Assembly: GCA_027021785.1 (NCBI GenBank)
Contig: JALUTR010000258.1
Span: 1-32,855, forward strand
DNA from: Fidelibacterota bacterium
GTDB lineage: Bacteria; Fidelibacterota; Marinisomatia; Marinisomatales; JAADGP01
DNA length: 32,855 bases
Direction of reading: 5' to 3'
The stretch's first letter is position 1, and the number at the start of each line of letters is the position of its first letter. The notes below the pieces were generated by a model. The model had not been told where the DNA came from. It ran no database searches and was given only the letters and a program-made list of their open reading frames with translations. Positions 7,408 through 15,024 of the stretch are shown piece by piece. The translations under genes and the position numbers were made by a program.

Positions 7408-9486
7408 TCAATTCCCCGACACGACTTTTATTGTTTTCCGGTCTTCGGAGACAAGCGAGATCGGGGCCGTCACACCGGAATCTTCACCCAAAAGGAAGTT
7501 AAGTAAAAACTGGTCGATTTTCCGGTAGAGCAGTTTGGCGGTAACGTTCAATTCGGTTATTTGACCATCGGGAACCCGGAACTCAAATTCACCGCTTTGG
7601 GGTAATTGTTCTTTTCCGGATGAAACCGCACTGGGGCAGAGAAAAGAAAATTCGGCTTTATCGGTGAAGCCCGGGAAAAGGGCCCGGCGATAGCGGACAC
7701 CCACCATTTCCCATAAATTATGCCGGTCAATGAGATTTCCGTATTGATCAACCGCTTCCGCTTTAAAAATAAAAGCTCCCGGTTGAATAAAATGTTTATC
7801 ATCCCTCAGCCCGGAAGCAAACACCTCGTTTCCATCCTGATCCGTAACAACCAGTTCCACCCAGGCCTGGATAATGTCAAGCGGGCCGGTCGGAAAATCA
7901 TGGCCCACCTTATTATTATGTATCATGGCCTGAATTTTTACTTCCTGTCCGGGTTTGATTTTTTCCGGTACAACCAATTCCAATGGGATGGCCGGTCCTG
8001 TCCGCCATTTGTCCGCGATCTCCGGGATCTCGAATTTTCCCTGAAGCCATTTTTCCGTAAGCGCAATTTGTTCCTCCGCGCCGGGGAGATTCAGCAACGC
8101 GGGAATAAATTGATTGGCGGCGATGAAACGATGGCTGCGATGCTTTTTGTCCCCGGCATTTCGATTGTAATCCAGCGCGTCTCCCCTGGCTGGATCCTGT
8201 GAGTCGACCAATGGCATGTGGCACTCACGACATTCAATAGTTTTCGTTGGATCGTCGGGATGGTTCCACCTGCTCTTGCGCCAGTTATCGTATTGGTTTT
8301 GAAGTTGAACCCACCCAACCTGGTTGATTTCCTGGTCAATGAACTGTTTATGACAGGCTGCGCAAAATTCAGGACTTTTAAAAAGACGGTGCTGCAGGCT
8401 TTTGACATGATATCTCGGATACGCTCGAATTAAGAAATCCCTTAACAGTCGGGCTGTCTCTCCTTCACTCAGCTCAAACATGTAGCGTTTTGGCCGTGCA
8501 ACCGTATAGTTGGCATTACCCTTAACATCGGTTTCTCTAATCGCATGACAAACGATACAGGAAACACCTTCCTGATAACCGATAAGATTCGTCAGATCTT
8601 CCGTGAAAATATTCTTAGTCCCTGAAAATAACGAGATCGGATCATGACAACCACCGCAGTAACGAGTTGATTCCGGGCCGTTTTGTTCGCCCATTACCTT
8701 CTGAACCGCCTGAAAAGCCGGATCCATAGCCGAGTAACGATGAGCGCTCACCTCCCACTCCTTCACAATCTCCTCGTGACACCCGGAGGTTCCACAACTT
8801 TGAGAGCCACCCAAAGAACGGGCGTCAAAAGCTCCCCCTGTATTCGTTCGCGCCAAACTGGGAGCAAAAGGACGTTCCGGTCCATAAAGATAACTATAGT
8901 CTTCCGGAAATTCATCGACCAGTTTGACCGGCTCATATGCATACACCAAAAGGGCGGTCAGGGCGAAAAGAGCACCAACCGTCAAAAGTGTCTGTAAACC
9001 ATATTTCTTCTGTGCCGCCAGGACCGGTTGAGTCGGCTCGCCTCTCCGTTCCTTAAATTCACGTACGACGAGGACGATTAAATGTGGTAACAAGGCGGCA
9101 ATCAAAACAAACGTCGTAATAACATGAACCAGGTCCCAACCAAAACCGATTTTCGTCCGAAAAACCGCCTGAAACGTCAGAACCAGACCGGTAACGATTG
9201 CCACTATCGTGGCTGCCATGGCAATATAACCGGTTAATTTTATGTTGTGCATTTTCAGGGAACGATAGGCCTTCCAATGGCGAAGCTGATACCCGGCAAA
9301 AGGGATGATAAAGACCAAACCAACCACTGTATGCAACAATACCATGACCTGATTGGCAATACTGAAAGGAAGTAAATAAATGGAAAGGCCGGTGAGTGTT
9401 TCGAAAAATAAAAAACCCGAAACAAATAGAAGCAACCTGTGTTGCCACTCTTTGACTTTTAAAACCTGGTTTTGCTGGTTCTTCAC
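7408..9486 (-). CDS. Membrane b-type cytochrome fused to pentaheme c-type cytochrome
   Basis: The 692-residue protein starts at a GTG (9486-9484) with GAGGTG about 8 nt ahead. Residues 15-145 form four transmembrane helices with His at 16, 52, 70, 80, 121 and 135, some of which may ligate b-type heme. A fifth helix lies at about 165-183. The periplasmic part holds five c-type heme sites: C231-x4-C236-H237 (a non-standard CX4CH), then CXXCH at 277-281, 310-314, 375-379 and 419-423. SAHR after the first site and other His residues could be distal ligands. This region resembles cytochrome c554/NrfB-like multiheme families. The remaining 220 residues are beta-rich (KPGQEVKIQAMIHN, HDFPTGP) and carry no heme motif. 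The likely role is electron transfer between membrane quinone and a periplasmic partner. First gene of the leftward operon, 7 nt before the anchored propeller gene. Confidence 0.9.
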   Translation of the reverse strand: MKNQQNQVLKVKEWQHRLLLFVSGFLFFETLTGLSIYLLPFSIANQVMVLLHTVVGLVFIIPFAGYQLRHWKAYRSLKMHNIKLTGYIAMAATIVAIVTGLVLTFQAVFRTKIGFGWDLVHVITTFVLIAALLPHLIVLVVREFKERRGEPTQPVLAAQKKYGLQTLLTVGALFALTALLVYAYEPVKLVDEFPEDYSYLYGPERPFAPSLARTNTGGAFDARSLGGSQSCGTSGCHEEIVKEWEVSAHRYSAMDPAFQAVQKVMGEQNGPESTRYCGGCHDPISLFSGTKNIFTEDLTNLIGYQEGVSCIVCHAIRETDVKGNANYTVARPKRYMFELSEGETARLLRDFLIRAYPRYHVKSLQHRLFKSPEFCAACHKQFIDQEINQVGWVQLQNQYDNWRKSRWNHPDDPTKTIECRECHMPLVDSQDPARGDALDYNRNAGDKKHRSHRFIAANQFIPALLNLPGAEEQIALTEKWLQGKFEIPEIADKWRTGPAIPLELVVPEKIKPGQEVKIQAMIHNNKVGHDFPTGPLDIIQAWVELVVTDQDGNEVFASGLRDDKHFIQPGAFIFKAEAVDQYGNLIDRHNLWEMVGVRYRRALFPGFTDKAEFSFLCPSAVSSGKEQLPQSGEFEFRVPDGQITELNVTAKLLYRKIDQFLLNFLLGEDSGVTAPISLVSEDRKTIKVVSGN

Positions 9487-9578
9487 GGTCGCACCTCAAT
9501 ATTGATTATGGGGGTTTAATAATCTTTTTATTTCTTTATAGTTTATTGTTCAATTTAGTGTTTATACCGGTGATATTA

Positions 9579-9592
9579 CCACAAATTTGTGG
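9579..9592. repeat. 14-bp perfect palindrome, candidate operator
   Basis: CCACAAATTTGTGG is its own reverse complement over all 14 bases. It sits about 95 nt upstream of the cytochrome start on the minus strand, where a dimeric regulator could act on that operon or on both divergent units. No regulator gene is present in the window to pair with it. The function is inferred from symmetry and position only. Confidence 0.45.
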
Positions 9593-9832
9593 ATCCTCAA
9601 ATTTCAATCATAATTTTCAACTCGAGGGGGTATGCCCAGCGTAAAATAATTCCGTGGAAAGCGTATATTTTCAAGTTGAGCGAAGCAAAATCCCCACACT
9701 CGGCCGATAGCGTTGGTAAGATTGTATGTGCAATAATTACAGGTTCTTATAATGTAATGCTGCTGGATAACAATAATAACATTAGATACGCGGCTGCATC
9801 AACCTCCCAATCAGGTAATTTTCGACACGGCA

Positions 9833-9862
9833 AAAAATGTAAAATAATTATTTTGCATTTTT
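9833..9862. repeat. 30-bp near-perfect AT-rich palindrome
   Basis: Fifteen base pairs flank a central AATT, with one T/G mismatch: AAAAATG, then T, then AAAATAA, followed by the mirrored arm ending CATTTTT. The site lies immediately upstream of the TATACT/TATAAT elements. It therefore overlaps where a -35 region or a regulator site would be expected for a promoter reading toward susC. It could instead be a bidirectional terminator-like hairpin, but the symmetry continues through the centre without a loop, which fits a DNA-binding site better. Confidence 0.5.
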
Positions 9863-9902
9863 AGGTTTTGACGTTGTATACTCTTTATAATAAAATCTTG
9901 CC

Positions 9903-9922
9903 GTAACTCAATAGTGAGTTAC
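9903..9922. repeat. 8-bp inverted repeat with 4-nt loop
   Basis: GTAACTCA and TGAGTTAC are exact reverse complements separated by ATAG. The repeat lies 11 nt after the TATAAT-like element, so it would fall at or just after a transcription start, as an operator or the first hairpin of the leader. Confidence 0.45.
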
Positions 9923-10240
9923 CAGCGGATATAAACAATTCATCGATGAAGGGGGCAATTTATTTGGGGTTAATTTGGATACACCGAAGTTGAAAAATAT
10001 CTTAAACATATAATGATAAGGGGGGAGTCAACAATCAGTATCATTAACGTCATAAGTTCGAATCGTGAGAATAAATTTGAGTTTTCCTTTCCAAAACACC
10101 TGATTCCCGGAAAAAATATTTATCATAAATGGTGTTGTAAAATTAATTTTCTATTGCATCAAGTCTTTTTTTGTCATACAATCTTGCTCCATTATTATTA
10201 TAATTACAACAGAACCTTAACAATTCGAGCTACCAAATAT

Positions 10241-10269
10241 CCGATTGTCTCTCTTAGTGAGACAATCGG
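10241..10269 (+). promoter_or_regulatory. Strong 11-bp hairpin in the susC leader
   Basis: CCGATTGTCTC (10241-10251) and GAGACAATCGG (10259-10269) pair perfectly around a 7-nt loop, 44 nt before the susC GTG. It is not followed by a T-run (the next bases are GTGAAAAATTC), so it is not a standard intrinsic terminator. It could be an mRNA-stabilising stem, an attenuator element or a regulator site. A longer in-frame susC start upstream would run through this stem, which argues against that start. Confidence 0.6.
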
Positions 10270-10300
10270 GTGAAAAATTCAGGGGACATGAAATTAAACC

Positions 10301-10307
10301 AAGGAGG
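10301..10307 (+). promoter_or_regulatory. Ribosome binding site fixing the susC start
   Basis: AAGGAGG lies 6 nt before a GTG at 10314, giving ideal spacing. It selects that GTG over an in-frame start 69 nt further upstream, which has no such signal and would place 23 extra polar residues before the signal peptide. Confidence 0.8.
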
Positions 10308-10313
10308 TACATA

Positions 10314-13300
10314 GTGAGAATCAAGGTCTTTATCGTTGGTCTGGCATTCAGTTTGTCTTTCATCGGACAATTAATTGGCCAGGGATATCAGGTGACCGGA
10401 CGAGTGATTTCCGGAGAGAACAGAGAGCCATTAATTGGGGTAAATATTAGTGTGAAGGGCACCAGCCTGGGAACCATTACAGATTCCGATGGTCGGTATG
10501 AGCTGAATGTTCCTTCGCCTCAGGAGGTATTGATATTTTCTTACATCGGATATCGGATGGAAGAGATATCAATTGACGGCCGTAAGGTAGTGGACGTTGT
10601 CATGGCGCCCCAGGCCATTGCCGGGGAAGATGTGGTTGTAATTGGATATGGCACCCAGCAACGGAAGGATGTGACCAGCTCCATTTCATCGTTGAAAGAA
10701 AGTGGTTTCACTCAGGGTACAAACACCGATCTTCAATCTTTGCTTCAAGCCAGGGTTCCGGGTGTAGTCGTCACTTCCAGCAATGGAGATATCGGAGGCG
10801 AACCACTGATTCGGATCCGTGGCGGCACATCGATCACGGCCAGCAACAATCCGATGATTGTCGTTGATGGTGTCCCGATTGATAATTCCTCATCGCTTCC
10901 CGAAGGTGTTGAATACAACGGGACCCGGGACAATCCCCTGGGCATGATCAATCCCAATGATATTGCCTCCATCGATATTTTAAAAGACGCATCGGCAGCC
11001 GCGATTTACGGTGCCCGAGGCGGAAACGGCGTAATCCTGATTACAACCAAGGAAGGACGTGCCGACGGTAAGGTTTCGTTGACCTACAATGGCTATACCA
11101 GTTCTTCCACCGTATCGAAAAAACTGGATTTGATGACGGCCAAACAATACCTGGATTATGCGAACTCACTGGTAACCAAGATTGGTGACCGGGATGGCGA
11201 CGGCAATCCTGATTATACGGGTCCTGATAATGGTGGCGCCAGCACCGACTGGCAGGATGCGGTTTTAAGAACAGCCAGGACTCAAAATCATAATATTTCA
11301 TTCAGCGCCGGTACTCCTCAAACCCAGTACCGGGTTTCATTGGATTACCTGGATGAACAGGGTATTGTTTTAAATTCCGAACGTAAGCGTTATTCGGCCC
11401 GTTTGAACATCAGGCACAAAATGCTTAATGATAAATTACGATTGGGATTGAAAGTCAACCCCACCTTTATAAAACGAAACAACACGCCTTATAATCAACG
11501 CGCGGGTTATTATGGCGGCGTATTCACCAATGTTTTTAAGATGAATCCGACTTACCCCGTTTATGATAGCACCGGAGCGTATTTCGAATATCCAACCACA
11601 ACCATCCGCAATCCCGTTGCGCTGCTTAAAGAAATCACGGATGTTTCCGAAGACCTGCGCATTCTTTTCAATGCGACCGCGGAATATGAATTTATGAAGG
11701 GATTAAGCGCCAAGGTGAATTTGGGATTGGATCGTTCGGCGACAACCCGGTCTTCTTATGAACCAAATTCACTGCCCTACGCCGCAGCAATCGGCGGAAG
11801 AGCCAGTGTCAGGGAGAACGCGCGGCAGGCAGTTTTATTTGAGCCGACGTTAAACTACAAACTGAATATGGGTGAATCCCAATTGGAAGCATGGGCCGGC
11901 TATAGTTTTCAGGAGTTCACGAACAGTGGTTTCGGGACGATTGCAAAAGACTTCGTTACTGATGCCTGGTTATACAATAACCTGGGCGGCGGAGCCGATT
12001 TCACCGATCGGCCATATTCCTTCAAAAACGCCAACCGGTTAGTTTCCTTCCTGGGACGTGTTAACTACAATATGGCCGGTAAATATCTCTTAAGCGCCGC
12101 CCTCCGCCGGGAAGGTTCTTCCCGTTTCGGAGCGGATCGGAAATGGGGTTTATTCCCATCGGTATCTCTTGGATGGCGCCTTTCCGAAGAATCGTTTATG
12201 CAGGGTATCGATATCCTGAGCGATTTGAAGGCAAGATTGAGTTATGGTGTTACCGGAAACCAGGATATCGGAAATTACCGTTCCTTAGTCGTCCTCGGAC
12301 CCGGATCCAATGCTGTCATCGGTGGCCAAATGCTGACCGGCGTTTCCGCGACCCAGTTGGCTAACCCCGACTTACAATGGGAAACAACCACCCAGTCAAA
12401 TTTTGGTGTTGACTTCGCTTTGCTGGAAAACAGGATTTCAGGTTCGGTCGATTTGTACAAAAAGACGACGCGGGACCTGCTGCTTGAATTTGACGTTCCT
12501 CAACCGGCGGTTGTCAGCACCCGTCTCGACAATGTGGGAGAAGTCGAAAACAAGGGGATTGAATTCGCTTTGAGTACCGTGAATATCTCCACCGATGATT
12601 TCTTCTGGCGGACCAATTTTAACTTCGCCAGCAACAAGAATAAAGTGGTCAGCTTAGGTCCGGATAAGGACAAATATATTATTACCGGTGATGTCGGCGG
12701 AGCCGGACTAAGCGGCGTACAGGCGCAGATCATCATCAGTGGCGAACAGATGGGTACGTTCTTCGGATATAAATTCTACGGATTCGATTCAACCGGACAA
12801 GAAATATTAATCGATCCGAATGTTGCAGGTGCTGATACGCTTGGCCCCTTAAAGGATGGCAGACATATCCTGGGTTATGCGCAACCAAAATTCACATTCG
12901 GTATTTCAAATACGATGACTTACAAGAAAATCGATTTCAGTTTCTTCATCCAGGGCGTACAGGGAAACAAAATCCTGAACAATACCCGCCTGGAATACCA
13001 GCGGCCATCCAATCCGACCAACAACATCAATCTCTTCGCAGAGACCAAGGATGATGTGGACAATGGTCTCGATCCGCTTGCGGCTGTTGCCTACTCGGAT
13101 CGATTCATTGAAGACGGATCGTTTATCCGCTTGCAGAACCTTACCGTCGGATACACCTTCGACACTGCTCAGTTTAAGAACCTGCGCTTATACCTGAGTG
13201 CGGATAACCTGTTCATTCTGACCAAATACAAAGGTTATGATCCGGAAGTCAATACCTTTACCGGGTATGCTTTGGGAATTGACTACACCAACTATCCCAA

Positions 13301-13340
13301 AGCACGGACATTCACGCTTGGTATAAGTGTTGGTCTCTGA
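10314..13340 (+). CDS. SusC/RagA-type TonB-dependent outer-membrane transporter
   Basis: The 1008-residue product begins at the GTG chosen by the AAGGAGG site and has a clean signal peptide (IKVFIVGLAFSLSFIGQLIGQ, cleavage around residue 23). A carboxypeptidase-regulatory-like beta-sandwich follows (about 25-110), starting YQVTGRVISGENREPLIGV. A TonB-box/plug junction contains VVVIGYGTQQRKDVTSSISS. The plug domain shows LLQARVPGVVV, then PLIRIRGGTSI, NPMIVVDGVPI, and ILKDASAAAIYGARGGNGVI. The C-terminal 750 residues are the beta-barrel, ending LGISVGL. These features are diagnostic for SusC. It should import oligosaccharide (or, in some relatives, peptide) across the outer membrane using TonB energy, with SusD as lid. 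The length is normal for the family. It is co-transcribed with the SusD gene 49 nt downstream. Confidence 0.97.
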   Translation: MRIKVFIVGLAFSLSFIGQLIGQGYQVTGRVISGENREPLIGVNISVKGTSLGTITDSDGRYELNVPSPQEVLIFSYIGYRMEEISIDGRKVVDVVMAPQAIAGEDVVVIGYGTQQRKDVTSSISSLKESGFTQGTNTDLQSLLQARVPGVVVTSSNGDIGGEPLIRIRGGTSITASNNPMIVVDGVPIDNSSSLPEGVEYNGTRDNPLGMINPNDIASIDILKDASAAAIYGARGGNGVILITTKEGRADGKVSLTYNGYTSSSTVSKKLDLMTAKQYLDYANSLVTKIGDRDGDGNPDYTGPDNGGASTDWQDAVLRTARTQNHNISFSAGTPQTQYRVSLDYLDEQGIVLNSERKRYSARLNIRHKMLNDKLRLGLKVNPTFIKRNNTPYNQRAGYYGGVFTNVFKMNPTYPVYDSTGAYFEYPTTTIRNPVALLKEITDVSEDLRILFNATAEYEFMKGLSAKVNLGLDRSATTRSSYEPNSLPYAAAIGGRASVRENARQAVLFEPTLNYKLNMGESQLEAWAGYSFQEFTNSGFGTIAKDFVTDAWLYNNLGGGADFTDRPYSFKNANRLVSFLGRVNYNMAGKYLLSAALRREGSSRFGADRKWGLFPSVSLGWRLSEESFMQGIDILSDLKARLSYGVTGNQDIGNYRSLVVLGPGSNAVIGGQMLTGVSATQLANPDLQWETTTQSNFGVDFALLENRISGSVDLYKKTTRDLLLEFDVPQPAVVSTRLDNVGEVENKGIEFALSTVNISTDDFFWRTNFNFASNKNKVVSLGPDKDKYIITGDVGGAGLSGVQAQIIISGEQMGTFFGYKFYGFDSTGQEILIDPNVAGADTLGPLKDGRHILGYAQPKFTFGISNTMTYKKIDFSFFIQGVQGNKILNNTRLEYQRPSNPTNNINLFAETKDDVDNGLDPLAAVAYSDRFIEDGSFIRLQNLTVGYTFDTAQFKNLRLYLSADNLFILTKYKGYDPEVNTFTGYALGIDYTNYPKARTFTLGISVGL

Positions 13341-13377
13341 CATGATAATGAAGAAATTTCTAATTCAACATAAAAGC

Positions 13378-13382
13378 AGGAG
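13378..13382 (+). promoter_or_regulatory. Ribosome binding site fixing the susD start
   Basis: AGGAG is positioned 7 nt before the ATG at 13390. The open frame extends 63 nt further upstream into the end of susC with other possible starts (for example near 13342 and 13348). Only the 13390 start puts this signal at proper spacing and gives a normal lipoprotein leader. Confidence 0.7.
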
Positions 13383-13389
13383 TCGTGGC

Positions 13390-14892
13390 ATGTTTGAAAA
13401 AAATCAAATAATTCGTTTTTTAATTCCGCTGCCCTTCATTTCCCTCTTATTGTGGAGCTGCACGGATTTGGAAGAGACACCCTATGATGTTGTGACACCG
13501 GGCAACTTCTATAAGACCGAAGCGGAATTAACCGCTGCCGTTGTCCCCGTTTATAATAGTCTCGGGGCCGCTTCCTGGGGCAGCTATATGTTCCTCCAGG
13601 ACGTTGCTTCCGATGCGATCGTCGTACCCACGCGTGGGGGTGACTGGGATGATGGTGGAAAATGGCGGGAACTTCAACTACACACATGGACCCCCACCCA
13701 TCCGGAAGTCAACGGGGCCTGGAACAGCATCTACGGGGGTGTGGCAAAAGCCAATTCCACACTGGATAATCTCAGCCGAGCCGAACAAACCGATCTGGTT
13801 AAGATGTACACTGCCGAAACAAAGATTCTGCGGGCTATATTTTATTGGTGGTTGATTGATCTGTTCGGCGATGTGCCCCTTGTTACCGACCCGGCTACGG
13901 ACCCGGATAACCCACCGGCACGGACTCCCCGGAAAGACGTGTTCGATTTCATAATAGCCGAGATAAACGAAGCATTGCCGGACCTTGCCGAATCTCATGG
14001 TTCCGCTGGTTACGGCAGAGTTACCAAGGGCGCTGCCAATACACTATTGGCCACCTTGTATCTGAATGCCGAAGTCTACACCGGCACAGCTCAATGGCAA
14101 AAAACCGTGGAGGCCTGTGACGCGGTAATAAATTCCGGTCAATATGATTTGATGCCCACCGTACAGGATGTCTTTTCATTTGACAATGAGGGTGCCGCGA
14201 ACACGGAATATATCCTTGTTTACGCCACGCTGCCGCTTGACGGAGTTACCTTCTTCCGCCACCAGGCAACCTTACATTACAATCAGCTTCCCTCGAGTCC
14301 CTGGAATGGATTTTCCGTTCTGACGGATTTCTATAACAGTTACGAAACCGGTGATGATCGACTGGACCAGATATTGGTCGGACAGCAGTATGTGTTGGCC
14401 GGACCGAATGCCGGTGATTCGGCTTTTGACCGGCAGGGCAACCCTCTGGACTTTCAGATTGATTTCCCACTTATCAACGCTACCGAAAGCGATGGACCCC
14501 GTATTCTCAAATGGCCCATTGATCCCAATATGAGCGGCTGGTTTGCCGGTAATGACTACGCGATCTTCCGTTATTCACATGTTCTGCTTATGAAAGCGGA
14601 AGCCCAATTCAATCTTGGCAACACAGCGGATGCGCTTGCCCTGGTTAACCAGGTGCGTGAACGGGCCGGTCTTGCCGCCCTTTCCAGCGTTACCGCCGAT
14701 GACATTTATCAGGAACGTGGTCATGAATTGCTTTGGGAAGGGTTCCGCCGCCAGGATATGATCAGAACCGGACACTGGGGCGATACATGGTCATTGCACG
14801 ATACGCCAAGTCCCGACTATACAAAACTCTATCCCATTCCGCAGATTCAGATGGATGCCAATCCCAACCTTGTGCAAAATCCGGGATACTAA
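13390..14892 (+). CDS. SusD/RagB-type surface lipoprotein
   Basis: From the ATG at 13390 the protein has 500 residues. A type II signal peptide ends ...ISLLLWSC, so Cys24 is the probable lipidation site, followed by TDLEETPYDVVTPGNFYKTE, the classic SusD N-terminus. The SusD-like domains with TPR-type helices follow: a helix near LRAIFYWWLIDLFGDVPLV, then the ARTPRKDVFDFIIAEINEAL segment and GRVTKGAANTLLATLYLNAE. The C-terminus has the RagB/SusD signature NLGNTADALALVNQVRERAG, ERGHELLWEGFRRQDMIR, and ends PIPQIQMDANPNLVQNPGY. It caps the partner SusC and binds the incoming glycan at the cell surface. Bound sugar cannot be told from sequence. It is the last gene before a strong terminator. Confidence 0.97.
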   Translation: MFEKNQIIRFLIPLPFISLLLWSCTDLEETPYDVVTPGNFYKTEAELTAAVVPVYNSLGAASWGSYMFLQDVASDAIVVPTRGGDWDDGGKWRELQLHTWTPTHPEVNGAWNSIYGGVAKANSTLDNLSRAEQTDLVKMYTAETKILRAIFYWWLIDLFGDVPLVTDPATDPDNPPARTPRKDVFDFIIAEINEALPDLAESHGSAGYGRVTKGAANTLLATLYLNAEVYTGTAQWQKTVEACDAVINSGQYDLMPTVQDVFSFDNEGAANTEYILVYATLPLDGVTFFRHQATLHYNQLPSSPWNGFSVLTDFYNSYETGDDRLDQILVGQQYVLAGPNAGDSAFDRQGNPLDFQIDFPLINATESDGPRILKWPIDPNMSGWFAGNDYAIFRYSHVLLMKAEAQFNLGNTADALALVNQVRERAGLAALSSVTADDIYQERGHELLWEGFRRQDMIRTGHWGDTWSLHDTPSPDYTKLYPIPQIQMDANPNLVQNPGY

Positions 14893-14932
14893 GAGGTACA
14901 GGTTTCAACCGAACCCAACCTAAGTAACATTG

Positions 14933-14966
14933 AAGAGAGCGGCAATAAAACAGCCGCTCTCTTTTT
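14933..14966 (+). terminator. Intrinsic terminator closing the susCD operon
   Basis: The left arm AAGAGAGCGGC pairs over 11 bp with GCCGCTCTCTT around a 9-nt loop, and the right arm runs into TTTTT (14962-14966). It begins 40 nt after the susD stop. This makes susCD a self-contained transcript and implies that the ASPIC lipoprotein gene just downstream has its own promoter or depends on readthrough. Confidence 0.93.
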
Positions 14967-15024
14967 ATCCGGGATAATTCGATTTTTCATGATTCATGAC
15001 TTCCTTAACGATAAATTAACTCCT

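Larger units (their letters stand above)
9487..10313. promoter_or_regulatory. Divergent AT-rich control region between cytochrome operon and susC
   Basis: This stretch of about 830 nt separates two divergent gene clusters and must hold promoters for both. Two short open frames (about 9589-9864 and 10013-10273) lack Shine-Dalgarno sites, have no recognisable protein features and run through palindromes, so I do not call them genes. A TATACT at 9877-9882 and a TATAAT at 9886-9891 lie just after TTGACG (9868-9873). The TTGACG-TATAAT spacing of 12 nt is too short for a standard sigma-70 promoter, so only a -10-like element is supported. Four inverted repeats are listed separately. If transcription starts near 9900, susC would have a leader of about 400 nt. 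Confidence 0.6.

Noticed and set aside
9589-9864. A 91-codon frame in the divergent region as a possible small protein
   Set aside because: It has no ribosome site, starts inside one palindrome and ends through another, and its composition matches the AT-rich non-coding surroundings.
10013-10273. An 86-codon frame just upstream of susC
   Set aside because: It overlaps the leader hairpin, has only a G-run after its start, and the product shows no domain, signal or membrane segment.
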